A stretch of 64,000 nucleotides of DNA, taken from the NCBI GenBank assembly GCA_039934035.1, contig JBDTMZ010000104.1, positions 53,761-117,760 on the forward strand. Direction: 5' to 3'. The translations under genes were made by a program, and so were the position numbers. Shown here one piece after another: positions 35,953 to 44,553 of the stretch (within the stretch, counting starts at the first letter, position 1; each line of letters starts with the position of its first letter). The notes below the pieces were generated by a model. That model had not been told where the DNA came from, did not search any database, and saw nothing but the letters and a program-made list of their open reading frames with translations. This DNA comes from Solibacter sp039934035 (GTDB lineage: Bacteria > Acidobacteriota > Terriglobia > Bryobacterales > Bryobacteraceae).

Positions 35953-37452
35953 ATGAAGCAAATATCGCGTCGGAACTTGATCACTGCGGGCGCCGGTCTT
36001 GCCGGGTTCACGTTCCTGCCGGCACATGTACTCGGTCAGGGAGGCGTCACTCCTCCCAGCGATCGAATGAATCTCGCAGTCGTTGGTCTCGGGATGCGGG
36101 GAGCGGCCGATCTTCAATCGTTTGCCGAGCTGAACCAGAACATTGTGGCAGTGTGCGATGTGGACTGGAGCGCCAGTTCTACTATGGGGCGCGGAGGGGC
36201 CGGGCGCGGAACCGTCGCCACCGCGGCGAAATACCCGAACGCCAGGAAGTATGACGACTACCGTAAGATGCTCCAGGAACAGGACAAGAACATCGACGGT
36301 GTCGTGGTGGCGACTCCCGACCATACCCATGCCGTCATCGCGCTCGAAGCGATGAAGATGAAGAAGCATGTTTACGTCGAGAAGAACATGTGCCGCACCG
36401 TGGAAGAAGCGCGGCGCATGATCGCCTTCGAGAAGAAGTACAAGATCATCGGGCAGACTGGAAACCAGGGTCATTCCTCGGAAGATATCCGGCTGATCGT
36501 CGAGTGGTTTAAGGATGGCGCCATCGGCGACGTGAAGACGGTCCACCTCTTCCATAAGGACACGGCCAGTTCCCCGCGGGCACTGCCGCAGACCAATCTG
36601 GATGTCACGTACGAGAATATTCCTAAGCTGCTGGGCCAGGAGCATCCCATCCCCGAGGGTTTGCACTGGGATTTGTTCCTGGGGCCCGCCAAGGCTCGTG
36701 GCTACAACCCCGCCTATCACCCGAACCGGTGGCGCGCGTGGGTGGACTTCGGGACCGGGAACCCGGGCGACTACGTCAACCACCTGTACGATCCGATCGC
36801 ATGGGCGCTGGAGCTGGGCTATCCGGCGAGCGTTGAAGCCAACCCCGAGCAAGGCTACGATTGGAAGACGAATAAGGAAGTCTATCCGTGGTCGGGCGTA
36901 ATTAAGTGGACGTTCCCGGCTCGCGGAAAGATGCCCCCCGTCGATGTCTTCTTCCACTACGGCCCGAATAAGGAAGGAACCATTCCTAAGCCTCCGGGCT
37001 GGAAGGAAGGCCAGGACAAGATTCTTGCAGCCGGGGGCGGATTCATGTTCGGCAGCAAGGGAGCGATTTCATTCGGCGCGCTGTACGCCAGCAAGCCGCT
37101 GGTGGCATCTACCGACCTGTCGCAGGCCGTGAGTTGGGGGACGCCGGAAGTGGTGCGCCTGTGGCCGCCGGAGTTGAATAAAGAATATAAGCGTCCCGCG
37201 CCGACCCTGAAGCGCGTGTTCAATCACTTTGCCGACTGGGTGGAATGCGCGAAAGCCGGCAAGCAGGCCAGTTCCAATCTCGCATATGGCGGCGTCATGT
37301 CGGAAGTCGCGCTGCTCGGCAACGCGGCTGGCGCGGATCCGGGCAAGGTTCTGGAATACGACGGCAAAGCGGGCCGTTTCAAGAACAGCGAAGAGGCCAA
37401 CAAGATGGTGGTCAAGAGAAGCTATCGTCCGGGCTGGGAGTTGCCGGGCTAG
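35953..37452 (+). CDS. Tat-exported Gfo/Idh/MocA-family oxidoreductase
   Basis: 499 residues from ATG 35953 (AGGAAG six bases upstream). A Tat leader (ISRRNLITAGAGLAGFTFLP) is followed by a Rossmann domain with AVVGLGMRG (43-50), the conserved ATPDHTHA at about 120-127 and EKN at 143-145, the EKP-equivalent loop with catalytic Lys144. The C-terminal alpha/beta domain matches DUF-type extensions in Planctomycetes/Acidobacteria exported members (WDLFLGPA, YHPNRWRAW). It uses NAD(P) to oxidise or epimerise a sugar-like substrate. A close paralogue follows 98 bp downstream. Confidence 0.92.
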   Translation: MKQISRRNLITAGAGLAGFTFLPAHVLGQGGVTPPSDRMNLAVVGLGMRGAADLQSFAELNQNIVAVCDVDWSASSTMGRGGAGRGTVATAAKYPNARKYDDYRKMLQEQDKNIDGVVVATPDHTHAVIALEAMKMKKHVYVEKNMCRTVEEARRMIAFEKKYKIIGQTGNQGHSSEDIRLIVEWFKDGAIGDVKTVHLFHKDTASSPRALPQTNLDVTYENIPKLLGQEHPIPEGLHWDLFLGPAKARGYNPAYHPNRWRAWVDFGTGNPGDYVNHLYDPIAWALELGYPASVEANPEQGYDWKTNKEVYPWSGVIKWTFPARGKMPPVDVFFHYGPNKEGTIPKPPGWKEGQDKILAAGGGFMFGSKGAISFGALYASKPLVASTDLSQAVSWGTPEVVRLWPPELNKEYKRPAPTLKRVFNHFADWVECAKAGKQASSNLAYGGVMSEVALLGNAAGADPGKVLEYDGKAGRFKNSEEANKMVVKRSYRPGWELPG

Positions 37453-37550
37453 GCAGCTGAGGTTTCAACCGGCAGGCGACAGCGCAGTGCTGCCGCCTGC
37501 CGGCGTTGCGTGTCAGGAGTTCCGAAAATGCACAAAGGTGGACTACATAC

Positions 37551-38969
37551 ATGAACAGCAAGGACGGAATCACACGACGCAAGGCCCTGGCACTTGGCGC
37601 GGCAACCGCGGGCTTCACCTTCATTCCCGCGCGGGTGCTGGGCCGTGAAGACGCGCCTCCTCCAAGCGACAAGATGAATCTGGCATTCATGGGTCTCGGG
37701 CTGGCCGGGCGGACCCAGGTGAACGCCATGTCGAGCCAGAACATCGTCGCCCTTTGCGATGTGGACTGGCGGGAGGGCAGTGGCCGGGGCATGATGGGCG
37801 CGGCGTCGGCCGTCGCCAAACAGCACCCCGAGGCCAAGCGCTTCGACGACTGGCGCGTGATGCTCCAGGAGATGGACAAGTCCATTGACGGGCTGGTGGT
37901 GAACACGCCGGATCACACGCATGCCCATGCTGTGATCATGGCGATGAAAATGGGCAAGCACATCTTCTGCGAGAAGCCGCTGGGCCACTCGATGCACGAG
38001 ACGCGCGCCCTTATGGCGGCGGAGAAGAAGTACAAGAAACTCACCACGTCGACCTGTATTCAGGGGCACGCATCGGAGGATTGCCGCTCGCTGGTGGAAT
38101 GGGTTAGAGACGGTGCCATCGGGGAGGTGCGCGAGGCCCACGTCTACGAATACGAGACGGTCCGGCCGGGCGCCCCGAGCTACTACGACGACCTCAAGCA
38201 TGTTAACGACGATGTTCCAGTGCCCCCAGAACTCAAGTGGGATCTGTTCATCGGACCCGCTCCGAGCCGCCCTTTCAATCCCATGTACCATCCGAACAAA
38301 TTCCGTTACTGGTACGATTTCGGAACGGGCAAGCTGGGCGATCACGGGCCGCACTACATCGACCCGGTGTATTGGGCGCTCGACCTCGGGATGCCGGAGA
38401 CCATCGAGGCGGAAGCGGACCCCGCATGGGACACCGTCACTGACAAGACGCAGAAGTACCCGCAGTTCGCCGTGGTGCGCTATGGATTCCCGGCGCGTGG
38501 CAAGAAGCCTCCGGTAACCATGACGTGGCATCATACCGATCAGAAGCCACCCCTGCCGAAGTGGCTGAAGCCTGAAGATCAGCCGCCGTCGGGTGGTGGA
38601 ATGATCGTGGGCACCAACGGCGCCATCGTGTTTGGCCCAATTTACGCCAGTAAGCCGGGCGCGATTCAGCAGGTCAAGCTCTATCCCGAGGAACTCAACC
38701 GGGACTACAAACGTCCTGCTCCGACGATTCCTCGAATCGCCACCAGCCACTGGATGGAATGGGTGGAATGCGCCAAGGCGGGCAAGCCAACATCAGCGGA
38801 TTTTGCCTACGGGGGAGCGATCTCCGAGCTCGCGCTGCTGGGCGATATCGCCATCCGGAACAAGGGCACGATGCTGCACTATGACGCCAAGGGCGGCAAG
38901 TTCAAGGAGGCGGAGGCGAATCGCTTCTTCCAGCGGGAATATCGAAAGGGCTGGGAACTTCCCACCTAG
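37551..38969 (+). CDS. Tat-exported Gfo/Idh/MocA-family oxidoreductase (paralogue)
   Basis: 472 residues from ATG 37551 (AAGGTGG nine bases upstream). Similar to the preceding protein from the Tat leader (ITRRKALALGAATAGFTFIP) onwards: FMGLGLAGR at about 47-54, NTPDHTHAHA at 118-127 and catalytic EKP at 141-143. The second half retains KWDLFIGPAPSRPFNPMYHP. The pair probably arose by tandem duplication and may act on related substrates or as a heteromer. Same strand and close spacing suggest one transcript. Confidence 0.92.
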   Translation: MNSKDGITRRKALALGAATAGFTFIPARVLGREDAPPPSDKMNLAFMGLGLAGRTQVNAMSSQNIVALCDVDWREGSGRGMMGAASAVAKQHPEAKRFDDWRVMLQEMDKSIDGLVVNTPDHTHAHAVIMAMKMGKHIFCEKPLGHSMHETRALMAAEKKYKKLTTSTCIQGHASEDCRSLVEWVRDGAIGEVREAHVYEYETVRPGAPSYYDDLKHVNDDVPVPPELKWDLFIGPAPSRPFNPMYHPNKFRYWYDFGTGKLGDHGPHYIDPVYWALDLGMPETIEAEADPAWDTVTDKTQKYPQFAVVRYGFPARGKKPPVTMTWHHTDQKPPLPKWLKPEDQPPSGGGMIVGTNGAIVFGPIYASKPGAIQQVKLYPEELNRDYKRPAPTIPRIATSHWMEWVECAKAGKPTSADFAYGGAISELALLGDIAIRNKGTMLHYDAKGGKFKEAEANRFFQREYRKGWELPT

Positions 38970-39054
38970 CTACTTTCCGGCGCAAAATTCGTTTTTTCCG
39001 TAACAACTGACCACCGACGTGAGGTGTCAAAAACGAAGAACTGCCCGGCAGTCG

Positions 39055-39402
39055 TCCTGGCGGGAGGAGATCCTGGCGCATCCCGTCCCGAACGACCTGG
39101 AGGCGGTGAAGGTCCTGGCGGCATCACCGGCGATTTTGGACCTCTACATGTGGCTCAGCTACCGCAGTTTCAAAGCGAAAGGGACGGAGTCTATCCCGAT
39201 TTTCGGTGACTTCGGCCTGGCCAATCAGCTGGGCTGCGTCAAATACAGCCGACCGCAGCGGTTCCGAGCCATGCTCGAACAGTGGCTGACACAATACGCG
39301 CACTCTGGCCCCAGTGTCCTGCTCGAATTATCTTGAACGGCCAAAACATCGAGATCAGAAACGCAACCCCGATTCGCGAACAGCTTCAGTCCCCAGCCTG
39401 AC
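39055..39402 (+). pseudogene. Plasmid RepA-like replication protein, 3' remnant with frameshift
   Basis: The first frame gives WREEILAHPVPNDLEAVKVL, SPAILDLYMWLSYRSFKA and SIPIFGDFGLANQLG plus YSRPQRFRAMLEQWL, the C-terminal half of the plasmid-encoded RepA family (PF04796-like). Near 39297 the homology moves by one base and continues ALWPQCPARIILNGQNIEI to a TGA at 39400-39402. The N-terminal half and start are missing. It lies directly upstream of a toxin-antitoxin locus, so 39.0-40.1 kb looks like a decayed piece of an integrated plasmid. Confidence 0.7.
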
Positions 39403-39448
39403 TGCGATGAGGCCCCTGCACCGCAGTCAGGCCCTTGGAAGTGGACAT

Positions 39449-39466
39449 TGTACCGAATTCGGTACA
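39449..39466. promoter_or_regulatory. Perfect 18-bp palindrome, probable antitoxin operator
   Basis: TGTACCGAATTCGGTACA reads identically on both strands and ends 21 bp before the toxin start, just upstream of its AGGAGGTG ribosome site. The position and symmetry fit an operator bound by the HigA-type antitoxin encoded at 39836. Confidence 0.6.
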
Positions 39467-39486
39467 TACTCAGGAGGTGGGTACCC

Positions 39487-39840
39487 ATGCCCAAACAGCA
39501 GCTGCCAGAAATCCCGGTCCGGTTCTTCCGGACAGTCAGCGGACGCGAACCGGTGCTGGACTGGTTGAGAACTCTGGACAAGGAAGATCGTCGAATCATT
39601 GGGATAGATCTGATGCGGGTTCAGTTCGGATGGCCGATCGGTATGCCACTAGTACGGAGCCTTAAGGATGGTCTTTGGAAGTCCGATCCAACCTTGCGAG
39701 CCAACGGACCGCGCGGCTGTGACTCTGCTTTCACCAGGAGACACTCGTGGTGCTCCACGGATTTATAAAGAAGTCCCAAAAGACGGCTCCCGCTGACCTG
39801 GCCTTGGCGGTCCGGAGAATGAAGGAGGTCATGAAATGGG
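39487..39840 (+). pseudogene. HigB/RelE-type (Gp49-like) toxin, disrupted
   Basis: ATG 39487 with a strong AGGAGGTG upstream starts LPEIPVRFFRTVSGREPVLDW and FGWPIGMPLVRSLKDGLW, the N-terminal half of the phage Gp49-like HigB family. At about 39676 the family sequence moves by one base (EVRSNLASQRTARL), hits a TGA at 39720-39722, and resumes LCFHQETLVVLHGFIKKSQ and KTAPADLALAVRRMKEVM. At least one frameshift and one nonsense mutation are therefore present. The uninterrupted frame yields a chimeric, probably inactive 94-residue peptide. Confidence 0.75.
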
Positions 39841-40123
39841 CAAGGCAAATCGACATGTCGGATCATCGCTCGACGATTTCCTCCAAGAGGAGGGCCTTCT
39901 TGAAGAGGCCCGTGCAGTTGCCATCAAAGAGGCCGTTGCCTTCCAGGTACAAAGGGCAATGGAAACCGGGAAGATTAGCAAAGTGGAGATGGCGCGCCGG
40001 ATGAAGACGAGCCGCGCGGCGTTGGATCGATTCCTGGCCCCGGGAAATGCCTCCGTTACCCTGCAAACATTGAGCAGAGCGGCACGAGCAATCGGTCGTG
40101 ATCTTCGGATTGAGCTCGTCTAA
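39836..40123 (+). CDS. HigA-type XRE-family antitoxin (orphaned)
   Basis: 95 residues, intact, with AAGGAGG upstream. The C-terminal 55 residues are a lambda-repressor-type HTH: SKVEMARRMKTSRAALDRFL, then NASVTLQTLSRAARAIGRDL. The N-terminal segment (SLDDFLQEEGLLEEARAVAI) is the usual toxin-contacting region of HigA-2-like antitoxins. Its cognate toxin gene just upstream is broken, so it survives as an orphan regulator, likely acting at the palindrome 39449-39466. Confidence 0.85.
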   Translation: MGKANRHVGSSLDDFLQEEGLLEEARAVAIKEAVAFQVQRAMETGKISKVEMARRMKTSRAALDRFLAPGNASVTLQTLSRAARAIGRDLRIELV

Positions 40124-40790
40124 GCCCTTCACACCGGGATCCATCACGAAAGCACCCTGCCGATTCGACAGAACTATTAAGGTGGTGAATTCGCACAGCC
40201 GGCATCCTGCCCAAGTCTGTATGAATCTCGTCGATGAAGCCGAGGCCATACGCATCAAGCTGATTGCCCTTTCTGCAATGGCCCTCTCACTGAGTCGCAA
40301 TGCGCCCTTGAGATCGCTCACGAGAATAGAGGCGCCGTGCATGCCCATATTCACAGCCCAGGTGCTCGAAACACGGTCAATTCGCGCAGCAACCGCGCCG
40401 ACGAAGCGACGCAGCTCCACGGGCACTATACCCAACTTGAGAATATATGGATTTAGCTCAGCAGCGGACTCATGCAATTAATCCTCGTCAATACCCCAGG
40501 CAAGAACGCTGTTCATGCGCTTCAGACTTTCCACGGTTCTCGGCCGATCAATAGTCGAACGCTGGCGGAGCTAGAGGGGCTTTGACGAACCAATTGGTCA
40601 TGTGACGACTGATCGGCACTAGAGTTTGGTTGCCTGATTCGATCGGACAACGTTTTTGGATTGCTGATTTCCGTTCAACTCTTGGTCACTTAGCGTTGGA
40701 TGCGCCGGCGCCTCTGCAGGAACAAAGTTCTTCCCTCGCCTGCTTCCAGAGACCGATCTCGACGGCAGGCGCAGACCTCACCACAACTTC
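40124..40790. other. Intergenic region without a supported gene
   Basis: 667 bp downstream of the antitoxin. Opposed frames exist (plus, to 40481; minus, from 40477), but neither has a ribosome site, recognisable family or clear codon preference. It may contain further decayed plasmid sequence. The methyltransferase gene at 40791 ends into it. Confidence 0.4.
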
Positions 40791-41924
40791 TTATCTCCTT
40801 CCCGAGAAACTCCCATCCGCAGACGTGACGGCCTCCTGGAGAACGTGCCGCGGCCCAACCAGGTTCTCGAACAGATAGTGGGACACCATCCATTCCTGGC
40901 CGTGGGCGTAGCCGAAGAGTTCGGCGCAGGCCATAAAAAAGACGCGCCATCTCACCAGCCAGCGGGTTGCGCTGGCCTTCCCGTAGACCTCGCGGAAGAG
41001 CGCGAGTACAGCCTCGCGATGCTGGTCGAGTTTGGCCAGCCAGGCTTCGGAAGTTCTCTGGTAGTGGACGCCGCTCACGCGCCAGCGCTCGCGGATGCGG
41101 AAGTGGTCCTGGAAATGGAGCAACAGGTCGTCGCTGGGCATCAGGCCGCCGGTGAAGAAGTGCTCCGCCATCCAGTCTGAAGCGTCGCTCACCTCGAAGG
41201 GATACGCGAACCGGCTGTGCGCGAAGACGTGTACGAAGAGCAGCGCACCCGGACGCGACCAGGACGAGACACGGCGCAGCAGTTCGGCGTAGTTGCGCAT
41301 GTGTTCGAACATCTCTACGGAGACGACGCGATCGAAGCGGCGCGCGGTCGAGAACTCATTCATGTCCGCAGTGACTACTTCGAGATTCGGCAAGCCGCGG
41401 CGCGCAGCTTCGGCGTCTATGAACTGCTTCTGCGATCGCGAGTTGGAAACGGCCAGAATGCGGCTGCCGGGGTAGCGATCGGCCATGTAAAGAGAAAGGG
41501 AGCCCCAACCGCAGCCCAGTTCCAACACGTCCTGCCCAGCTTCCAGACGAGCGCGCCGGCAGGTCAGTTCGAGCATGGCTGCCTCCGCTTCCGCCAGGGT
41601 GGCGGCACTGTCCGGCCACAGCGCGGAACTGTACTTCAGGTGCGGGCCGAGTACCTGACGATAGAACTCCGCCGGCACCTCGTAGTGCTGGGCATTGGCT
41701 GCGTCGGTGCGGATCGCGATCGGACTATGGTGGAGCTGGCTGATAAAGCGCATCAGGAGCTCCGCCTGGGCTTCGGGCCCGCCCTGACTCTCTTTCCGTA
41801 GCCGCGCCGCCAATAGACGCCGGATACCCAGGCGGATGAGCCAGTCGGGCAAGAGATCCCGCTCGAGCCACCTGGTGTAGCCGGCTTCCACAACGGGTGA
41901 AGCGCTGAGAGTCTGTGCTTGCAT
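40791..41924 (-). CDS. CFA-synthase-type SAM methyltransferase (operon with CarH)
   Basis: 377 residues from ATG 41924, four bases after the previous stop and with GAGGAA eight bases upstream; the longer ORF runs back into the reductase gene and is rejected. The SAM-binding motif is DVLELGCGWGSLSLYMADRY, and motifs YSSALW, VVSVEMFEHM and AEHFFTGGLMPSDDLL are those of cyclopropane-fatty-acid-synthase-like enzymes that methylate unsaturated acyl chains in phospholipids. It is shorter than E. coli Cfa at its N-terminus. It is the fifth gene of the CarH operon. The exact product (cyclopropane, methyl-branched or furan precursor) cannot be told. Confidence 0.88.
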   Translation of the reverse strand: MQAQTLSASPVVEAGYTRWLERDLLPDWLIRLGIRRLLAARLRKESQGGPEAQAELLMRFISQLHHSPIAIRTDAANAQHYEVPAEFYRQVLGPHLKYSSALWPDSAATLAEAEAAMLELTCRRARLEAGQDVLELGCGWGSLSLYMADRYPGSRILAVSNSRSQKQFIDAEAARRGLPNLEVVTADMNEFSTARRFDRVVSVEMFEHMRNYAELLRRVSSWSRPGALLFVHVFAHSRFAYPFEVSDASDWMAEHFFTGGLMPSDDLLLHFQDHFRIRERWRVSGVHYQRTSEAWLAKLDQHREAVLALFREVYGKASATRWLVRWRVFFMACAELFGYAHGQEWMVSHYLFENLVGPRHVLQEAVTSADGSFSGRR

Positions 41925-41928
41925 GAGC

Positions 41929-42717
41929 TTAATTCCTCGGGAACCAGGGCACGAAGGCGCTGGTGGTTTGTTGATACTGCCGGTAATCCTCTCCCTTGGT
42001 TCGCAGCGCCTGCGCTTCGGTAGCCGGGATGCCGGTAATCCGAAAGAGGAAGAACAACATGAGCAGCGGAGACACGAGGGCCAGGTATCCATACGGAGAG
42101 CCCATCGCGAACATCGCGAAGGCTACCCAGATCAGCCACTCGAAGAAATAGTTAGGATGGCGCGAATATCGCCACAGTCCGGCACGGCAGGTCCTGCCTC
42201 GATTTGCCGGGTTGGATTTGAATGCGTGGAGTTGGGAATCGGCGGCGATTTCCCCGATCACGGCCATCACCCACAAGACCACGCCCGCGTATTCCAGCAC
42301 GGACAAGCGAGGATGGCTATTCACGGCAGCCACTAAGAACGGTATCGAGAGAACCACGCACAGCAGCGCCTGGAATTGAAAGAAGACAAGAAACTTCAGC
42401 AGCAAGTTGTCTCCCCAATCGCGGCGGAGTTGCGCGTAACGCCCTTCTTCGGGATGCCCGATGACGCGCGTGAGGAGGAGATAGAGAGACAAACGAAGGC
42501 CCCAGATGGCGGCCATGGACGCCATTAACACCGAGCGCACGGGGTATCCCTCGCCGAGGACCGCATAGAGGACGCCCAGCAGCGCCAGGCCGCCCGCCCA
42601 ACCCGGGTCCACGACGGACGCATTCCGCAGGGGCAGGTGGATCAACCACAGCATCAGCATCAGACCGCAAACAGATGCGGTCCCGAGCCAGAGGGCGTGC
42701 AAAGCGACCTGCATCAT
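41929..42717 (-). CDS. DUF1295-family (steroid 5-alpha-reductase-like) membrane enzyme
   Basis: 262 residues from ATG 42717, which overlaps the preceding stop (ATGA). Six or seven membrane helices are visible. The C-terminal signature FKSNPANRGRTCRAGLWRYSRHPNYFFEWLIW is the NADPH-binding region shared with 5-alpha reductases and isoprenylcysteine methyltransferases. Early residues VVDPGWAGGLALLG are typical of DUF1295. It could reduce a double bond in a lipid substrate, fitting a lipid-modifying operon. The substrate is unproven. Confidence 0.85.
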   Translation of the reverse strand: MMQVALHALWLGTASVCGLMLMLWLIHLPLRNASVVDPGWAGGLALLGVLYAVLGEGYPVRSVLMASMAAIWGLRLSLYLLLTRVIGHPEEGRYAQLRRDWGDNLLLKFLVFFQFQALLCVVLSIPFLVAAVNSHPRLSVLEYAGVVLWVMAVIGEIAADSQLHAFKSNPANRGRTCRAGLWRYSRHPNYFFEWLIWVAFAMFAMGSPYGYLALVSPLLMLFFLFRITGIPATEAQALRTKGEDYRQYQQTTSAFVPWFPRN

Positions 42718-43193
42718 GCAGTCTCCCGCGGAAGGGAGTTGCCCAGCCGGCGAATGACCGGCAGCAACACGCCATAGAGCAGCAGGCAAGCGAGCGTCCC
42801 GATCATGAGCCAGGCCACGAGTCCATGAAGCGTGGCATCCCATAGCGTTGTGATGGCCGTCAAGACGCCGGACCCGATCAATTCGCTGGCTTGTTCCACA
42901 GAGGTCAGAACCGCAGGCGCGGAGAAGAGCCATTCCCCCATCCGGATGAAGGGAACGAGCAGGACCAATTGCAGCGGATAAACGATGAAATTCACCAGTT
43001 GGATGGCCGGCAGGTTGAGCCGGAGCAGTGCCGCTGCCAGCAGGCACAGGATGGTAGTGGAACCCAGGACCGGAGTCACGCCGAGGGTGATCCCGAGCGC
43101 GATGCTGAACGCCAGTTTCTCCGGAGTTATGCCCTGGCGCAGCAGCTCCAGGAGAGGCGTGACGATCTTCCGCCGAAACACGTTGCGTGTCAC
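42714..43193 (-). CDS. DUF2062-family membrane protein
   Basis: 159 residues from GTG 43193, which overlaps the stop of the DUF1475 gene (GTGA); longer frames upstream are rejected for that reason. The signature PEKLAFSIALGITLGVTPVLGSTTILCLLAAALLRLN is characteristic of DUF2062. Four membrane helices are likely. Function is unknown. It is the third gene in the CarH operon. Confidence 0.85.
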   Translation of the reverse strand: MTRNVFRRKIVTPLLELLRQGITPEKLAFSIALGITLGVTPVLGSTTILCLLAAALLRLNLPAIQLVNFIVYPLQLVLLVPFIRMGEWLFSAPAVLTSVEQASELIGSGVLTAITTLWDATLHGLVAWLMIGTLACLLLYGVLLPVIRRLGNSLPRETA

Positions 43194-43525
43194 CGCGCGC
43201 CCCTCTGTAGAATCGCTTCGACCGGCTCGCCGGGGCCCAGGCGCGTCAGTTGAATCAACACATAGAGCGACATCGCGATGTTCCCGAGGCCCATGATCAG
43301 CAGGAACCAGATGGCGCGCGACCACAAGCTCGACTCCTTGTAGACGACCCATATGTAGAAGGTCAGGAAACCGAAGTAGGCGTCGTAGAGCGTCGCGACC
43401 GCCCAGGGGTTGGCCGCGAAGCTGGACCACGCATCCCAGAGGCTGACGGTCAGGCTGGTACGAATGGTGAGCACCGTCATCCACAGCAGGATTCCACCGA
43501 ACAATATCTTCAGAACGAGCTTCAC
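43190..43525 (-). CDS. DUF1475-family membrane protein
   Basis: 111 residues from GTG 43525, overlapping the stop of the CarH-like gene (GTGA). Three membrane helices, at about 5-22, 47-66 and 72-92. The motif NPWAVATLYDAYFGFLTFYIWVVYKE is typical of DUF1475, a family often found in LitR/CarH-controlled clusters with CFA-like methyltransferases. The biochemical function is unknown. Confidence 0.8.
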   Translation of the reverse strand: MKLVLKILFGGILLWMTVLTIRTSLTVSLWDAWSSFAANPWAVATLYDAYFGFLTFYIWVVYKESSLWSRAIWFLLIMGLGNIAMSLYVLIQLTRLGPGEPVEAILQRGAR

Positions 43526-44460
43526 CGGGCATCCTCCCTGACTCCTGAGGCCTTCAAGCGTTCCAGATTCTGCTCGAAGCCGGCTAGATCTTCCAGAACG
43601 ATGGTCTTGTCGCTCGCCGTGAGATCAACTACCTTTCGTCCGCCGCTGCCCCCGATCCAAAGCTCGACGCCGGTGGGGAGTTCCCGACCTAGCAGTTCGA
43701 CGTCGGCACGGACCGCAGGCGTGGCATTCATCGCCATAATTCCCAGCACGACCGCGCGCGGGGCGAGGTTCTGCGCGGCGAAGAGAATCTGGTTCACAGG
43801 GAGGTTGGGGCCAAGGTAGGCAACCTGAAATTGATGCGCCACGGCAATCATCGCCGCCGCCAGAATGCCGAACTCGTGCTGTTCGCCCGAGGGCGTGGTG
43901 ATCAGGATCCCGCGGCGACCATTGCGCGTTGCCTGGCGCCGCACCACGCCGCCAAAAAGGTTGCGCACGCACGCGGAGAGCAGATGTTCATGCGCGATTT
44001 GAAAGAGTCCCTTTTCCCAGTTCTCCCCGGCCAGGCGCATCAGGGGCAGCACCGCCTGGTGTACCAACTCGCGCGGAGTGAGCAGCAACGCCAGCCGTCC
44101 CAACTCCTCATTGGTTGCCGAGTAGTCAAACGCTTGAATGGCCGTGAGTATGGGCTCCAGGTCCAGGGAAACTCCGCGATCTGCGCCCGGACGCTCCTTT
44201 TGAGCAGTGGTCCCGGCAAGGTGCAGTTCTTCCAGCGCACCATCGCTCAGGGACGCCACCTGACCTATGGCATGTCCGCCGTCCACCGCGCGGCGCAACA
44301 GCAGTAGACGGCGGATGTCGGCTTCGCTGTACAAGCGGCCTCGCCCCGCCCGGCTGGGGTTCACTGCCTGGTAACGGCGCTCCCAAGCCCGCAGAGTGTC
44401 AACCGGAAGGCCGGTGAGCTGCGACGCCGCGCGAATTGGATATTGGGCCGGCATCTTCAT
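43522..44460 (-). CDS. carH: CarH/LitR-type MerR regulator with adenosylcobalamin-binding photosensor domain
   Basis: 312 residues. The MerR winged HTH (about 7-75, YPIRAASQLTGLPVDTLRAWERRY) is followed by a helical bundle and a B12-binding Rossmann domain. The light-sensor signature W-x9-EH is present (W148, E158, H159 in GENWEKGLFQIAHEHL), and the lower axial ligand is H195 in SGEQHEFG. Known CarH proteins bind adenosylcobalamin, tetramerise on DNA in the dark to repress, and fall apart in light. It heads a five-gene operon and faces a divergent four-gene operon across a repeat-rich promoter, so it probably represses both. Confidence 0.93.
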   Translation of the reverse strand: MKMPAQYPIRAASQLTGLPVDTLRAWERRYQAVNPSRAGRGRLYSEADIRRLLLLRRAVDGGHAIGQVASLSDGALEELHLAGTTAQKERPGADRGVSLDLEPILTAIQAFDYSATNEELGRLALLLTPRELVHQAVLPLMRLAGENWEKGLFQIAHEHLLSACVRNLFGGVVRRQATRNGRRGILITTPSGEQHEFGILAAAMIAVAHQFQVAYLGPNLPVNQILFAAQNLAPRAVVLGIMAMNATPAVRADVELLGRELPTGVELWIGGSGGRKVVDLTASDKTIVLEDLAGFEQNLERLKASGVREDAR

Positions 44461-44490
44461 CTCTGTCCAATGTAGCGGAGGTGGCTAGGC

Positions 44491-44537
44491 TTTGTCAAGT
44501 ATTTGTCCAGTATAATCATTGACAAACAATTGACAAA
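44491..44537. promoter_or_regulatory. Bidirectional promoter with facing pairs of 11-bp repeats (probable CarH operator)
   Basis: TTTGTC occurs at 44491 and 44502 (11 bp apart). Its complement GACAAA occurs at 44521 and 44532 (also 11 bp apart). The two pairs face each other around TATAAT (44511-44516, plus strand) and the overlapping minus-strand TATACT (44514-44509). The minus promoter has TTGTCA (44536-44531) at 16-bp spacing. Eleven-bp direct repeats overlapping a promoter are the known mode of CarH binding. Confidence 0.75.
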
Positions 44538-44553
44538 CCTGTACTGTCGGAGA

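Noticed and set aside
39863..40477. A 204-codon minus-strand frame overlapping the antitoxin
   Set aside because: It runs antisense through the antitoxin and has no recognisable domain or ribosome site. The part beyond 40124 could be decayed sequence but is not supportable.
43522..44460. A plain MerR metal- or drug-responsive regulator
   Set aside because: The protein is too long and carries the cobalamin-binding domain with the W-x9-EH signature and an axial histidine.
44503..44553. A TTG start that would lengthen the desaturase by 17 residues
   Set aside because: It lies inside the operator and before the likely transcription start, and the added residues are not membrane- or signal-like.
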